Below, in pieces: positions 10,770 to 22,532 of a DNA stretch of 64,000 nucleotides (positions are counted from its first letter, which is position 1; the number at the start of each line of letters is the position of its first letter). Below the pieces are notes generated by a model. The model was given only the letters and a program-made list of their open reading frames with translations, made no database searches and had not been told where the DNA came from. A program made the position numbers and the translations under genes. Source of the DNA: Acanthochromis polyacanthus (Eukaryota; Chordata; Actinopteri; Pomacentridae); contig NC_067120.1 in assembly GCF_021347895.1 (NCBI RefSeq), forward strand, positions 16,353,361 to 16,417,360, read 5' to 3'.

Positions 10770-13700
10770 GCTGGTAGATGAAGGCAGGACAGATCTCGAA
10801 TTCAGTACATTCACACTAACTGGAGGGCATTTGATTTGATTCAGAAGATGAAGTCTTAATGCTCCTTTTCTACATGGGAGTTAGGACTCTACTCATCACT
10901 AAAATATTACTAATTGGTGAGAAGGAAAAGTAAGCACTGGTTTATGTATTATAAGACTGTCCTCTTACGAATGCGCAATCAACTAGTCGATGAATACAGG
11001 AGTTAAATAGGGAAATACAACCAGTATTTGAGAGTTACACATAAAAAGCAATGATTTTTGGATTCGAAAACTGTTAGCAAATGTTTAGATTATTCAGTAA
11101 TAGCAATTTGGTACTTGGGATCTGACATGACAGTATTGATGCCTTCCTAGTTATAACGTCAGCATTAGTGGGAAATGGTTATTGAGATGTGAAGTTGGTC
11201 AAAGACTGAACAAGCCCAAAATGGAAAATATGTGATATAATAAAGATGGAAAAGACTAGAGGTGAAGTGAGGTTAGGAGACTGAGCAAGCAGCTACTCTG
11301 CTTCACTATTGTTGTTATTTATTGTATTTATGTTGAGTGGAACTTGAATGACAGCTATCTTAAGTCATGGTAGACAGAGAAAGAACAGAGAGAACAGAAA
11401 ACTGTGGAGCCAAAGTCTGAACGCCGTAATGATGAGAAGCCACTTACAAAGGACAATCAACATTCACCTCCCACCGATAGCCATTTATTTTCACCTTTCA
11501 GTGGTTTTAAATGTTATTACTGTTACAACATACATCTATTTTTGTCATTATTCATGTATTTTTACTAGCATTTTGTTAAGTTTTTTGATTTTTCATTATC
11601 TTACTGTAAGCCTCTTGTAAGTGAGCTAAATAAACCAGATTCTATTAAATCAGTACTACACTGAAAAAAAAATCAGTCTAAAATTCATACTTTTCAAAGA
11701 TTCTACTAACAACTTTCAGGTTTTTTCTCAGATGGCCTCACATCTAACGAACACAAGGACGAAGAGACGTTCTTTCAGATGGCTCCTGTGGTTCTGCTGC
11801 TGCACCTACACCCAACTTTAAAGTGATCATTTTGGGCTTCATAGGTCTGATTCTGGGGCGGGTCTGAGGGAATGGGCAAGGCATGGTTGGTTTCATCCCA
11901 GCTGTGAGCCTGCTGCTCTGCCAGCTATATACAGACGAGCCCGTTTTAGGAAACTCTGTAAATGTGCCCTCCAGTTGTGAGGCAGGGCCGCCCAGGCCGA
12001 CCGCTGCACAAGAGTCATGTGCAGTGGAGGACTGCAGTGGGAGCACATGTCCCATTACCACTCAGTTGTAGTTCAGGAATCATTACAGATTGAAGGGCAA
12101 ACGTTTTGGAAAGACAGACAAGAAAACATTTTCATATGTTGTCATGTTGCATGTTTTCTTTCAGGAACAGAGCCTGTACTATAGGTAGAGATATAGCATT
12201 TAATCACATGTAATGGTTTAAACAGGGCTCCTAAAATATCCTGCACAAAAGTCATTCTGTGCAAAACGTGTTTTCAGGGGAGGTTTAGTCATCTTGTCCA
12301 ATCCCTAAAGAAATAGCATTTTTTGGATGTGACCTGCATGCATAATTTGTTTTAATTAACAGCACCTAGGGATGCAAACTGAGAACTGTGTCATCATGTA
12401 TGTATTTGCGCATGTGAAATACACCCACTTGAGCAATTCAGACATTAGTCTTACATAAAACTTCTGAGAGGCTCCATTTGTCCTTCTGCTGCTCACGTCT
12501 CGTCTTCGATGTCTTCTGGTGTCCCGCTCCTGCCGACCTCCCACCTTCTGGACTCCCATTAGCAGCTTCTCCTTTGCTCGCAACTTTATTTATACACACC
12601 CAAATCACAGCCTCTAGCTTCCAGCTTTCTATTTTCCTCTTGTGGTCTGAGAGAAATGCTTACAGATGTCTGAGCCGCTGAGAATTATAGGATAGGAGTT
12701 GGCGCTGCTGCAGAGGGAGGGGGGCACAACTTTTCCCTGCTCTTTCTGGGAGCTGCTCGCTACAGCTGTGGCCTGTGGAAACACGAGGCAGATAGACTCA
12801 TCCTGGTGAACAGGTGTGGAGACTGCAGGCTGCACCCACACTCTGGCTGTGATGATTTGTGTGCTCTCTGTGTAGCCAACACAGTTTTTTATGTATGTAT
12901 TTGTGTTGTATTGTATAGCTTCCTGAGAGATTATCCTTTTTGAGAAGTTAATGTAATGGGTCTGCTGTAACTTTTCTATAAGTTTAAAAGCTGAAAAGAG
13001 GTGGATCACTGTTAGATGCTCCAGAGACATGTAATGTAATACTTAAGCACCGCAAATGATCAATGTCACCTCACAGGAAAACTGCAACAGTCCTATCTTC
13101 TTCTTTTTTTTTTACACGTAAAGCACTGTTGTTTACTGTCGTACAGCATCAAGTATTTTTGTCCTTATTTATTTACTTTATTAACTGTTCTTTGTTGAAA
13201 TGATTTCATTTAGTTTAGAAGTTCTGTACTGTCGCTCTGCGTTTTTAGTGCTACAGCTGGTGTCAGCCTGCAGTGAGGAGTGTGATCAGTGCCTTCACTG
13301 TGGTTTGTGGTGACACAGTATCTGTGTTGTGTTTAATATGAGGTGTGTTTTGGTTGATGGTACATTTCTCACAGGTCTCATAGGGACTCCAGTGGAACTG
13401 GGCTTCCCAGCTATGGTAAAAACTGTTTATCTTCTCTTTCTTTCTTCACTTTTCCATGATTTAAGTAAAAGTTTTAATAGTTACTTATGACAGCTGACAG
13501 CACTGAAGCCTCTGTGTCTCAGTTCACCTATGATAGAGTAACTACCAGGAACTACTAATGCTTTCAGCTTATGGTCAAAAGTTAATGTCAGAACTAGTAG
13601 ATTGCACAGATAAACCGTAGATGTGTTCTGTGGGATGGTTTTGTTCGAGTTGGTTGATTGATTTTCTAGCATCTTCTTCATCCAGTTGCCGTACTGGTTT

Positions 13701-13958
13701 CCCTGCAAACTTTGTAGATATCATTCAGTTGTGAACATCTTATCAGGAGAAATCAAACCATTTCTGAGCTCCAGAAACTGAGCTGTTTCTCAATGCTAAG
13801 TCGTCATGCTGGCTTCATGTTCACAAAATACGAGCCTTGGATAATCTAAGATGTGCCGTGTGTCGTGTAAGAGTTGTTCAAATCGTGTCAAAATCAGTCG
13901 TGTTTTGGAGTACATGTGGAGTCAGAAAGTTTAGACAGTACTAGTATTTTTTGAATAA
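10770..13958. other. Downstream of the ifitm5-like gene, mostly non-coding
   Basis: Contains possible poly(A) signal AATAAA at 11629-11634 and the unassigned segment at 11.7-12.1 kb. Otherwise no recognised gene. A 133-codon minus-strand frame at 12629-13030 has no recognised homology. Confidence 0.35.
11724..12071 (+). other. Unassigned possible coding exon with frame breaks
   Basis: A TTTTTTCTCAG acceptor-like site precedes a GC-richer segment. It reads GLTSNEHKDEETFFQMAPVV, then in other frames NFKVIILGFIGLILG (a hydrophobic segment) and MVGFIPAVSLLLCQLYTDEP, ending at TAG 12069-12071. Like the neighbouring ifitm5-like exons it looks coding-like but broken by indels. I do not recognise the family. 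It could be a second broken gene or chance. Confidence 0.25.
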
Positions 13959-13959
13959 C

Positions 13960-14551
13960 GTGATCTGTTAGCCTAGCCGCGCTAGACAACCCACGGCAAC
14001 GAATTTAATTCTCTGCCAGGGTGGGTCTAGTTACCCTCCATAAGGCTCGAGGCTGGATTCTCCTAAAACTGGCCGGACGAATCACCATGAAGTGTAGAGT
14101 CAGAAGGCGGGCGTAACTAAGTGACGACAGAGGCGCGACGATTCTGACAGAAACAACCGGCGCACAATAAACAGTTATCTTTCGACTCGGCTTTGGCCAC
14201 AGCCCTTAAAGATTTGAAGCTAAAATTCAACTTGAAAGATAAACAAAGGACGGCACTGAAGTGTTTCATTGAGAAGAAAGACGTATTTGGACTTATGCCG
14301 ATGGGATATGGCAAATCCTTAATATACCAGTTGGTTCCGCTGGTTGGGAAGCTAATGGGACTTAGCCACAATCCGCCGGCGCTCTAGGAACTCCGTCAGC
14401 CTATTCGTTGCGCTGATTTGTTGTATACCTACCCAATTGCTGCAGAGTGACTTGAAAGACAACCTTTTAGCCCGCCTGCCTCCCTGTCGAGCGGTCCTAG
14501 ACCCTTGTGCCTTCAGAACATGGGTCTAGCACGGCTAGGCTAGTGATCTGT
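13960..14551 (+). mobile_element. Mutator-like MITE carrying a RecQ-helicase fragment, copy 1
   Basis: The element proper is 13969-14542 (574 bp). The left end TAGCCTAGCCGCGCTAGAC and the inverted right end differ at one base of 19. Both sides carry a perfect 9-bp direct repeat, GTGATCTGT (13960-13968 and 14543-14551). A 9-bp duplication is typical of the Mutator superfamily; hAT would give 8. The centre encodes a piece of RecQ-type helicase. No transposase is present, so it must depend on another source. It is near-identical to the copy at 21.2 kb. Confidence 0.88.
14193..14387 (+). pseudogene. RecQ-type helicase N-terminal fragment inside MITE copy 1
   Basis: An open segment with KLKFNLKDKQRTALKCF (motif 0-like region with the Q) and KDVFGLMPMGYGKSLIYQL (motif I / Walker A), then a stop after HNPPAL. 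In RecQ helicases the loop is MPTGxGKS; here Thr is changed to Met, which is not expected in a working helicase. The fragment covers only about 60 residues, with no DEAH box or further motifs. Confidence 0.75.
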
Positions 14552-15650
14552 ATGATTTCTGTGAAAATCTACTTTTCAAATGAATATACCTAATGAAGAC
14601 TGTCCACAATAGTAGGTTCACGTAACATTAGCACATTGCAAAAACATTTCTTAGCCTTTAACCTCAGCTGTTACAATCATGCCTAATATTCACCCTTACA
14701 CAGATTTAACTAATAAAGACATTTGACCTCGACTTTGACTGAGTCATTAAAAGGAGTTTTCTTAAATTAATTAGGAAGTTATATTTCCTCTGGTGAAACT
14801 CAAACAGACACAGTGCCACACTGAATAAAATATTATTCGTTCTTAAAACAAAATTTGAGAACTAACCTACTTTCGTTTTTACATGAGGAATCAGTTTAAT
14901 TACCTCAATTTTGAAACACTCCAGAAATGTCAATCAACATTATGTTGACCAACTAGTTTTGTCTAGTTTAGACAGTAGCTGCTCCTGTATGTCTGATGCA
15001 GCTTTACTGAACTACATGTCATATGTGATTATTGTTGCATTTAGAGTCTAGTGGAGAGGAAACTTTGAGGGTTTTTTTGCGCACAGTGCTACAGTCGGTT
15101 GTTTTATATGTCAGATGAAAGAAACATCATAAAAACACAAGGAGACATTTAATTGTGCAAAGAAAACATACAAAAAGACACAAAATAAATCACAATTAAC
15201 ATGAGAACGCATTAAATTTTATAGAAGGGAAGCTCAACGGGCTGCTGCGTGTTTTTGTATATATACTAAGCATTGTAATACAGCACAGACTGTTGCGCTG
15301 GACTTCAGTATTTGTCTTTAGCAGCTTGATGGAAGCTGGAGAAGACAGTTTGAAGTGGTTTGTTGCACTTTGGCACTCTGAATTTTGTTTCCGATGGCAG
15401 AGGTTGGTATTCAGAGAAGAAGGGATGCTGTTGTCCATCTGCAGCACACAAAAAAAACAACAAAAAAAAAATGCTTTGAAGACACCAAAGACTGAAAAGT
15501 TCTTTGCACCAGTGTACTGTATCCTGAGTGCAAAGTTGATGTTCAGAAAGTCAGAAAGTGCCTTCATGCAATCTTCTCATTAGAATTTGACTTGTTTCTT
15601 CTCGAAACAGGACTAGTTATGTAGGTAATGACAAGTAAAAACATTATTAT
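14552..15650. other. Intergenic, no gene seen
   Basis: AT-rich. The overlapping opposite-strand frames at 15.2-15.6 kb show no recognised domain. Confidence 0.35.
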
Positions 15651-15655
15651 TGCTC

Positions 15656-15656
<1 letters not shown>

Positions 15657-15687
<31 letters not shown>

Positions 15688-15720
15688 TTTATTATTATTA
15701 GTAGTAGTAGTAGTAATAGA
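15657..15720. repeat. (ATT)n/(TAG)n microsatellite
   Basis: Tandem ATT triplets pass into TAG triplets. Confidence 0.95.
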
Positions 15721-17145
15721 AGTATAGGAGGGTTACAGTTAATTTCTGGAAAACTTCTGTAGCTCTAACAAACATAGTGTGTAAAATGAAAATTATAGAA
15801 TGTTTTATTTCATGCAAAATGCAGCATTTATCTGAACTAATCCACATTAATACTTAAATGCTTATTTATTATTCTTTGATTCTGAAATCACATAGTGTTG
15901 TAATTGCAAGTAAACATTTTTTTAGTGTCATATCAATGATGGTAGCTTAATCATATGCATAACACGTTACTTTATATGTCTCTATTCAAGGATTCAGGGT
16001 TCTTTATTGTCATACCAGCACACGTATTCACATGAGATAGCATGAAATTAGCATCTTGTATAAAGAACATTAACATTTATCACACACAGTATTATTCTGA
16101 AATTATATGTTGTATTTCTGACTTTGAACATCATCTTACTTTGGATCGAGCTCTCTTTGCAAATTTACTTTTAGCTGTTTGCACATGCATCTTACCATGT
16201 CACGCAGTATAATATCAAGTCTTTGTGTTACATTCTAGTTAGAAGTAGGCTGCAGCTGACTATAAGTAGTTATGATAAATATTACATCGTTCGGGCATAT
16301 ATCAGGCTGTGTGAGGACACCGCAGGGAGGAGCAACCGTTGTGTAATCATAGCATTTTAAAGATTAGTGCTATTATGCTTGCTAGGCTCATGGCTAATAC
16401 AAAACAAATACATAACCTACATTTAGAAATCAGAAGAGTCTTTGTAGTTTGACATTTCTGTATCCTGTCTTCTGCATTAAAAAAAAGCACCAAAGTGGCT
16501 TCTCTGTTCTTTGGTGAAAATCAAGTTGTTGGTTTTTTTTTGTTTTTTTTTTATCTTGTTAACATGTCCTTATGATGCTCATTTTTTTATGGAAGGAAAT
16601 ATATTGTTAGATAAATTACAAGGTTTCAGGCAGCCTGGGATTCATAAACTTGGAACCAATCCTGTCAACTTGCAAGGTGAGGTTTTTCACATCATTGTTC
16701 TTCACAATCGGTTCCTGGTTCCAGCTTAAGTTGCTCAATTATTTAAAGGTAAAATGCTGTGGTGCAGCCTTGTACTGTTTTTCATTGTCTGAGCAGAGTC
16801 ATATGAGGGCAACTGCCAGCGGCATAGAGGTGGGTGGGGAAGGAGGCAGGGACTTCGTAGATCTCTACATCCTAGGCGTGTAGAGTTTCATCTAAGCCAT
16901 TTTAAGATAGAACTATGTTCATGGGGAGAAACTTCTAAATATCTAACTTTGAGCCACTGAGATGAGTTTTTAGGAGTTCAGTGAATAACCAGAGAGGGAC
17001 TTGTGCAGAGAGCAGGTCTGCACAATACTTATTGTCACTTTTGCATCATATATAATGTGGCCAGTTTGCTGGCAAACAAGAGAAGAGAAAGTCCTGGTCA
17101 CCTCAGATGTCATCTCTGTGTTGCTGCTCAATTCATCGCTCAGTC
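15721..17145. other. Intergenic, no gene seen
   Basis: No supported feature apart from a weak retroelement-tail-like TTCTTTATTGTCATACCAGC near 16.0 kb. Confidence 0.35.
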
Positions 17146-17146
17146 A

Positions 17147-17167
17147 CCCCCCCCCCCCCCCCCCCCC
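17147..17167. repeat. Poly-C tract
   Basis: 21 consecutive C; a likely site of length error. Confidence 0.95.
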
Positions 17168-17856
17168 ACGCATCCTCAAAACATTTGTTTGTTAGGAGTA
17201 AACAGCTACGCAACTCCCACAGTCATCATCAGCACACAGAGTACAGAACATTTAATCACAGACAGATGCTAATAAAAAACAGGTTGTAAAATATGTACTT
17301 TTTAGTTCCTCTCTTCTTTTCTGGTATTACTGGTCCTATCCCCAGACCTTATTTAACTGAATGAGCCTAAAGCTGACCCCGCTGGTTACATAAACCTGTC
17401 ACTTTTAGATGTTTCTCAAACATTCTGTCACAGACTGGAAGGACTCAGAACAAATAATAGAGCTTCAGTCACAGATTCACATTTAAATAGGAGTTTTTTT
17501 CTTACATTTTCTGCAGACAGCATCACTTGAGGTTTTTTTGTTAACAGATGTTTCACTGGAATACAAATATGTTTTCTGGCGAAAGAGTGTTGCAGTTATT
17601 ATAAATGTTGGATCATTTGTGAAAAATAGTAAACTTTTCTGCAGGATTTTGTTTTGGAAGCCGTTCTCTACATTTCCCTCCGCCTTGATGAGAAGAGATG
17701 CACAGTTCTGTGACCACTGGAATTTGACTGTCTCTCTATTTGTCAGCAAGATTAAGCAACAACTACAAAGCCGAATTTCATGGAACTTGACGTAGAAGTG
17801 GAGCGTGAGCACAGCAAGAACGCAGATCCAGAATATTTTATCTAAAACTGCCTAGT

Positions 17857-18031
17857 AGGACATTGACCTTGGTAGGAGATGCACTCTCCAAGTGCTACAC
17901 AAGCTCAGCAGCCTGTTGGTCATTATAACACTCATGTTTTTGGGAAGCATTACGCGCAAGTACAACATGTCCTCTCTGAGGGATAGACTCTCTCTCATAT
18001 CAAACAGCAGTAAAGTGCAATGAGCCTGGAG
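17857..18031 (+). other. Unassigned open segment with a hydrophobic stretch
   Basis: After an acceptor-like CCTAGTAG, the plus strand reads LSSLLVIITLMFLGSITRKY followed by a Ser/Leu-rich tail to TGA. The opposite strand is also open for 147 codons (17852-18295). I recognise neither; no partner exon was found. Probably non-coding or a lone terminal exon. Confidence 0.15.
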
Positions 18032-18295
18032 CCACATACCTTGCCAAACCACATCGGGCATGAGTGACGAGACAAAGCCTCTCCTCCAACACACCCACAC
18101 AGACAGACAGGATACCTGATAGACTTGGCAGTGATGGGCGTTTCCCAACACTTCTGGACTTAAAAAGCAACTTGGTGGGACAAACATCATCAGATCATCG
18201 GAGACAAGAAAAACAAACCCGACAGAGCGCACAGCAGCACGGTCATCATGAGCAGGTAGGATGTTCCAATTAAACATCCAGGACAGTGCAGCCAA

Positions 18296-20625
18296 TTACC
18301 ACAGAGCTGCAAGGCAGGACAAGCTGCTGAAACCAAAAGCTCTGTTTGACAGTTTGCATGACAAGAGTACTTGCAATTCTTTTGCACTTTTAACCCACAG
18401 CATTTATAACAGCCATAGAGAAATCATATAGGAAGAGTGTCAGGGAGGGTAAAGGTCAGAAACTGTGTCTAATGTATGTGTTAAAGTATAGATAAACTAA
18501 TTTGACTATAAAAGAGCTCCAGAGAGAATGAGAAAACCTGCTCTACCTCAGAAGCACGAAAGAATTTATTTTGTAGATTAATCTTCTAGTGAGATTCATC
18601 AGCACCTTCTTAGCTTTATGATATGCTTTTAAAGGAACACTGTAAAATTTTAGAACTTAAAATTTTTTGAGGTGAATTAGAAAAGCGCCTCTCCTCTTTT
18701 ATCGCGTTTATTTAATCTGTACAGTAATTGGAAAGTTGCCAACTATGGAGGGGTGTGTGCCGGACTGTTTCTGGTTAAAACCAGTCGCCAGACAACAAAC
18801 CAAGACCCTTGCAAGTTACATTACCCAGACACACAATAGACATAGTAACATGCGCATTTAGATTTTTACACTTTCTCCAGCTTAAAACATGGGGTTTTGT
18901 TTGAACACTAAAGGGACACAAACAGCAGATGATCTGAGAATTTACAGACTCAAACTCTTCTTTCCTTGCATTCTGAAGAATATTTGTGCACCAGTTTGTG
19001 ACAAAAACGTATTTCTTTATGTAAAGAAAAACGTAAATTTCGGCCACCAGGTGACAGCTTTAAATAAACAATACAGCGGGACTCCCAGGCATTCTGTATT
19101 GCTGTCAAATATTTGTTCTTGTGTGGATCAACTTTTCTCATCCAGTCTTTTTCCCTTTGAGTCAACACACATCTGAGCTGCTCTCCTGTACTCTTCTGCT
19201 TATTTGCTTGGTGAAGTAACCTCTTTAAATGTGCATGTGGCATCAGTTTGTGTCAATGATACATTAAATAATCATTATATGAGAAAAAAAAACACTAACT
19301 TTTATAGCTCGTGTGTTTCAGTTGGATTTCTGCTCATATTCAAAGCTTTTGCATGTTCAAAACATGCCACACGTATGTCTGTGTTTTAGGGCGATTTTTC
19401 AGGAATCGTGCATTTCAGTTTAGCTGTAACTGATTAAAGCATTGACCAAAAAACAGCAAGCAATTCTGGCAAATGTCCTTAGGCTTCAAAAGCTTGAGAC
19501 TACGCACAAGACATGACAGTCAAAATCACAAATTGTTTGGTCTGAGGCATTTTAAGATCACAACACTGTGTATGAGCTCAGAATTCATCATTGTGTTGTT
19601 ATATTCAGGGTGTAAAAAGATTCAAAACACTTAAGAAAAAAAGATCTGGAGGAGACATTTTTGCATTAATGAGTAACTTCACATTGATGTCATTTTTAGT
19701 GGGGGCACAGATGCACATGATCTCAGTTTCAAGAGGGATGCATCCCTTATGTCTCGCCGTGAAAACCACACTTATGGATTCACCAGAAAAAAATAAGAGG
19801 GTGTTGATTGGCAGGTTTTGAGGTGATACTGGCTACCCATTTCCCGATATTTCTAGTCTTTCTGCTAAGCTAGACTATCTGATACTAAGTGGCATCAATA
19901 GTGGGACAATTTACAAGGACGTGTGCTCAGTTGCATCTTGTTTGGTGACAGACATTTGTAAATGAATCTCAACACATTTTCAATGAGGGTGTACTTTAGT
20001 GTTGGAAAATATGAATGAATGTGGGTCAAGAATTAGAATATGACAGAATATGAGCCACAATCATCCAGTAAACAGATGCAGTTCTATGTAGTGGAAAGTG
20101 TGATAACTTGCATCAGTTATTTGTTTTGCGCAAAACAGAACAGAGTGTTGTTTTATACAGGATCTGAAAAACATCCAATCACATAAAAACTTCCCAGCTG
20201 CCCAAATCTGGACACAATTAGTGTGCATTCCGAAATTTATTTCTTCTGTCTTTCCTTCTCTAACCACTGCGTGCCAGAAAGTAAAAATGTAGCAAAACAA
20301 AGAAGCAGATGAAGAAAATAAGAAAGAAAGAGAAAAAGTAAAGCATAATGTTCAACATTAAACACCAGGAGACTTGTCTCCCCATTAGTCGTCCAAACTT
20401 GTTTTATCCCAGCCAGGTGTGACACTGAAAATTGTCAGGAAAAAATTTTGATTTTCAAAGATGATTTCATTATTATTCTGCAAATCTATTTAACATCCTT
20501 TTGGAGCACAGTTTTGTTTTTGATCTCTTTTGCTGAGGGACTGTTCCGATAAAGTTTTCATCCCATTTTAGATGCAAAATAATCGTTATTATTTTGATCG
20601 ATCATTCAGACTGTTGCCTTTCCGT
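18296..20625. other. Intergenic, no gene seen
   Basis: Non-coding. A TTTAAAGGAACACTGT-type start at 18.63 kb resembles the ends of small teleost DNA elements, but no matching end was found. Confidence 0.35.
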
Positions 20626-20630
20626 ACTCA

Positions 20631-20876
20631 GTGCCCTCATTACTCCACTTAGGTTTACTGGGTAATAGGTCAAGAGAGAGTCTGCAGGTTTGTTTAAAGT
20701 GGTTGTGTTGTCAGAATTTTCCTGCCAAGTTCAAACTGCAGAAACAATCTGATGTGCCCTCATTACTCCACTTAGGTTTACTGGGTAATAGGTCAAGAGA
20801 AAGTCTGCAGGTTTGTTTAAAGTGGTTGTGTTATCAGAATTTTCCTGCCAAGTTCAAATTGCAGTAACAATTTGAC
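20631..20876. repeat. Tandem duplication, 2 x 123 bp
   Basis: The unit beginning GTGCCCTCATTACTCCACTT at 20631 is repeated from 20754 with only a few substitutions. Because 123 is a multiple of three, the frame stays open across both copies, but the encoded sequence resembles no protein that I know. Confidence 0.95.
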
Positions 20877-21237
20877 GTCATCCCAGCAGAGCTTTGCTGC
20901 ACTGACCTGCATCATCTATAGGGTTACAGCTTGAGCAACGTATGCAAGGATGAACTTCAAACTTTACTTTGCGGTGGAACGTACAGAAATTGAAGCAAAA
21001 AAGGAACTTTGGTGTTGGACATAACTGTTTTGGTCATGTTTGCTTAAATTCTCTGACCCTGAAGTCAACATTTGTACGGGAGAGAAGGAACATCAGCCTG
21101 ATTGCCACAGTAACATTGGAACTGAACATTCAAAAGGTCAAAAGAATATTGACTTTAGAGATTAAAAGTGAGCGTACAACACGTTGTTATACTCATTAAC
21201 CAGCTAGAACAAACAATGACATTTACCTTTCAATGCG

Positions 21238-21836
21238 TCACTGCACTAGCCTAGCCGCGCTAGACAACCCACGGCAATGAATTTAATTCTCTGCCAGGGT
21301 GGGTCTAGTTACCCTCCATAAGGCTCGAGGTTGGATGCTCCTAAAACTGGCCGGACGAATCACCATGAAGCGTAGAGTCAGAAGGCGGGCGTAACTTAGT
21401 GACGACAGAGGCGCGACGATTCTGACAGAAACAACCAGTGCACAATAAACAGTTATCTTTCGACTCGGCTTTGGCCACGGCCCTTAAAGATTTGAAGCTA
21501 AAATTCAACTTGAAAGATAAACAAAGGACGGCACTGAAGTGTTTCATTGAGAAGAAAGACGTATTTGGACTTATGCCGACGGGATATGGCAAATCCTTAA
21601 TATACCAGTTGGCTCCGCTGGTTGGGAAGCTAATGGGACTTAGCCACAATCCGCCGGCGCTCTAGGAACTCCGTCAGCCTATTCGTTGCGCTGATTGGTT
21701 GTATACCTACCCAATTGCTGCAGAGTGATTTGAAAGACAACCTTTTAGCCCGCCTCCCTCCCTGTCGAGCGGCCCTAGACCCTTGTGCCTTCAGAATTCA
21801 GAACGTGGGTCTAGCGCAGCTAGGCTATCACTGCAC
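21238..21836 (+). mobile_element. Mutator-like MITE carrying a RecQ-helicase fragment, copy 2
   Basis: The element proper is 21247-21827 (581 bp), flanked by perfect 9-bp repeats TCACTGCAC (21238-21246 and 21828-21836). The ends match copy 1. Internal sequence is nearly identical to copy 1, including the helicase fragment; the right end has a small local insertion (a repeated CAGAA). No transposase. Confidence 0.9.
21438..21665 (+). pseudogene. RecQ-type helicase N-terminal fragment inside MITE copy 2
   Basis: Same fragment as in copy 1, with the canonical Walker A loop MPTGYGKS preserved. The open region begins further upstream (NKQLSFDSALATALKDL) but has no ATG start in the element. It stops at TAG 21663-21665, directly in the 3' part shared by all three copies. 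It is a single-exon-like piece and cannot be an active helicase. Confidence 0.75.
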
Positions 21837-22383
21837 TGCAACTATACACTATTTCTCTCTATAAATGCATATACACAGTAAATATATATCTTCTACATAT
21901 AAAAAATTGCAAGTAGAGTTTATTTTCAAGCCAAAGCAATTCCATACATCACTGGAGAGCAATCTTGTTGGAGGACTATTCTTCAAAAATCATTAAGCTG
22001 AAAAAAAGTCCACCTTTTCATAGTATTATTATTATTAAAGTACACTGTTTGCTGACAGTTTTGTGGATTAAAGTATTAGAAAAATCTTTTGTCACTTTCT
22101 TGATTGCTTCTTGTGATTCTCTCCAAGTTGGTAACATGGATTTAAACCTTACAAAATAACCACAATTTTCAAAATCTCATGATTGGCACCATTTTACAAA
22201 TGGCGGTCATCATCAAGATTTGTTGTGTTCCTGAAATCTATTTTAAAATGAAACCTAACCATTAAAAAGATGATGTGATGATGTGTTGTTTTTTTTATGT
22301 AAACCAGCAGCGACAGCTACACCATCATTATCATCTGTACTCTTTAAAATATTGCTGATTTAACCTCTAGTGTTCCTCTGCAG

Positions 22384-22532
22384 TTGTCTGATCAGCCAAG
22401 CGGAGGTGCAGAGCTTCATTGAGAGGTGTATGATGGCAGTGGGCACCCAACCTCATCATGCCCACAGTCTGGCTGAGGTGTTGGTGGAAGGAGACCACAG
22501 AGGCCACTACAGCCACGGACTCAACAGGATGG
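22384..22532 (+). CDS. Ldh_2-like gene, first identified exon
   Basis: CTCTGCAG acceptor, then a split codon and CLISQAEVQSFIERC...VEGDHRGHYSHGLNRM. GTGAGT donor after one base of the Asp codon. It needs an upstream exon with a start codon, which I could not place. Confidence 0.93.

Noticed and set aside
14117..14371. Minus-strand 84-codon frame (also at 21341-21649)
   Set aside because: Antisense of the RecQ-type helicase fragment inside the MITE; the plus-strand reading has the helicase motifs.
13969..14542. hAT element with 8-bp target duplication
   Set aside because: Considered first because 8 of the bases match; the duplication is exactly 9 bp in all three copies, which does not fit hAT.
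17147..17167. Poly-C and tandem-repeat runs as a CRISPR or regulatory array
   Set aside because: Simple sequence with no spacers; the window is vertebrate DNA, where CRISPR arrays do not occur.
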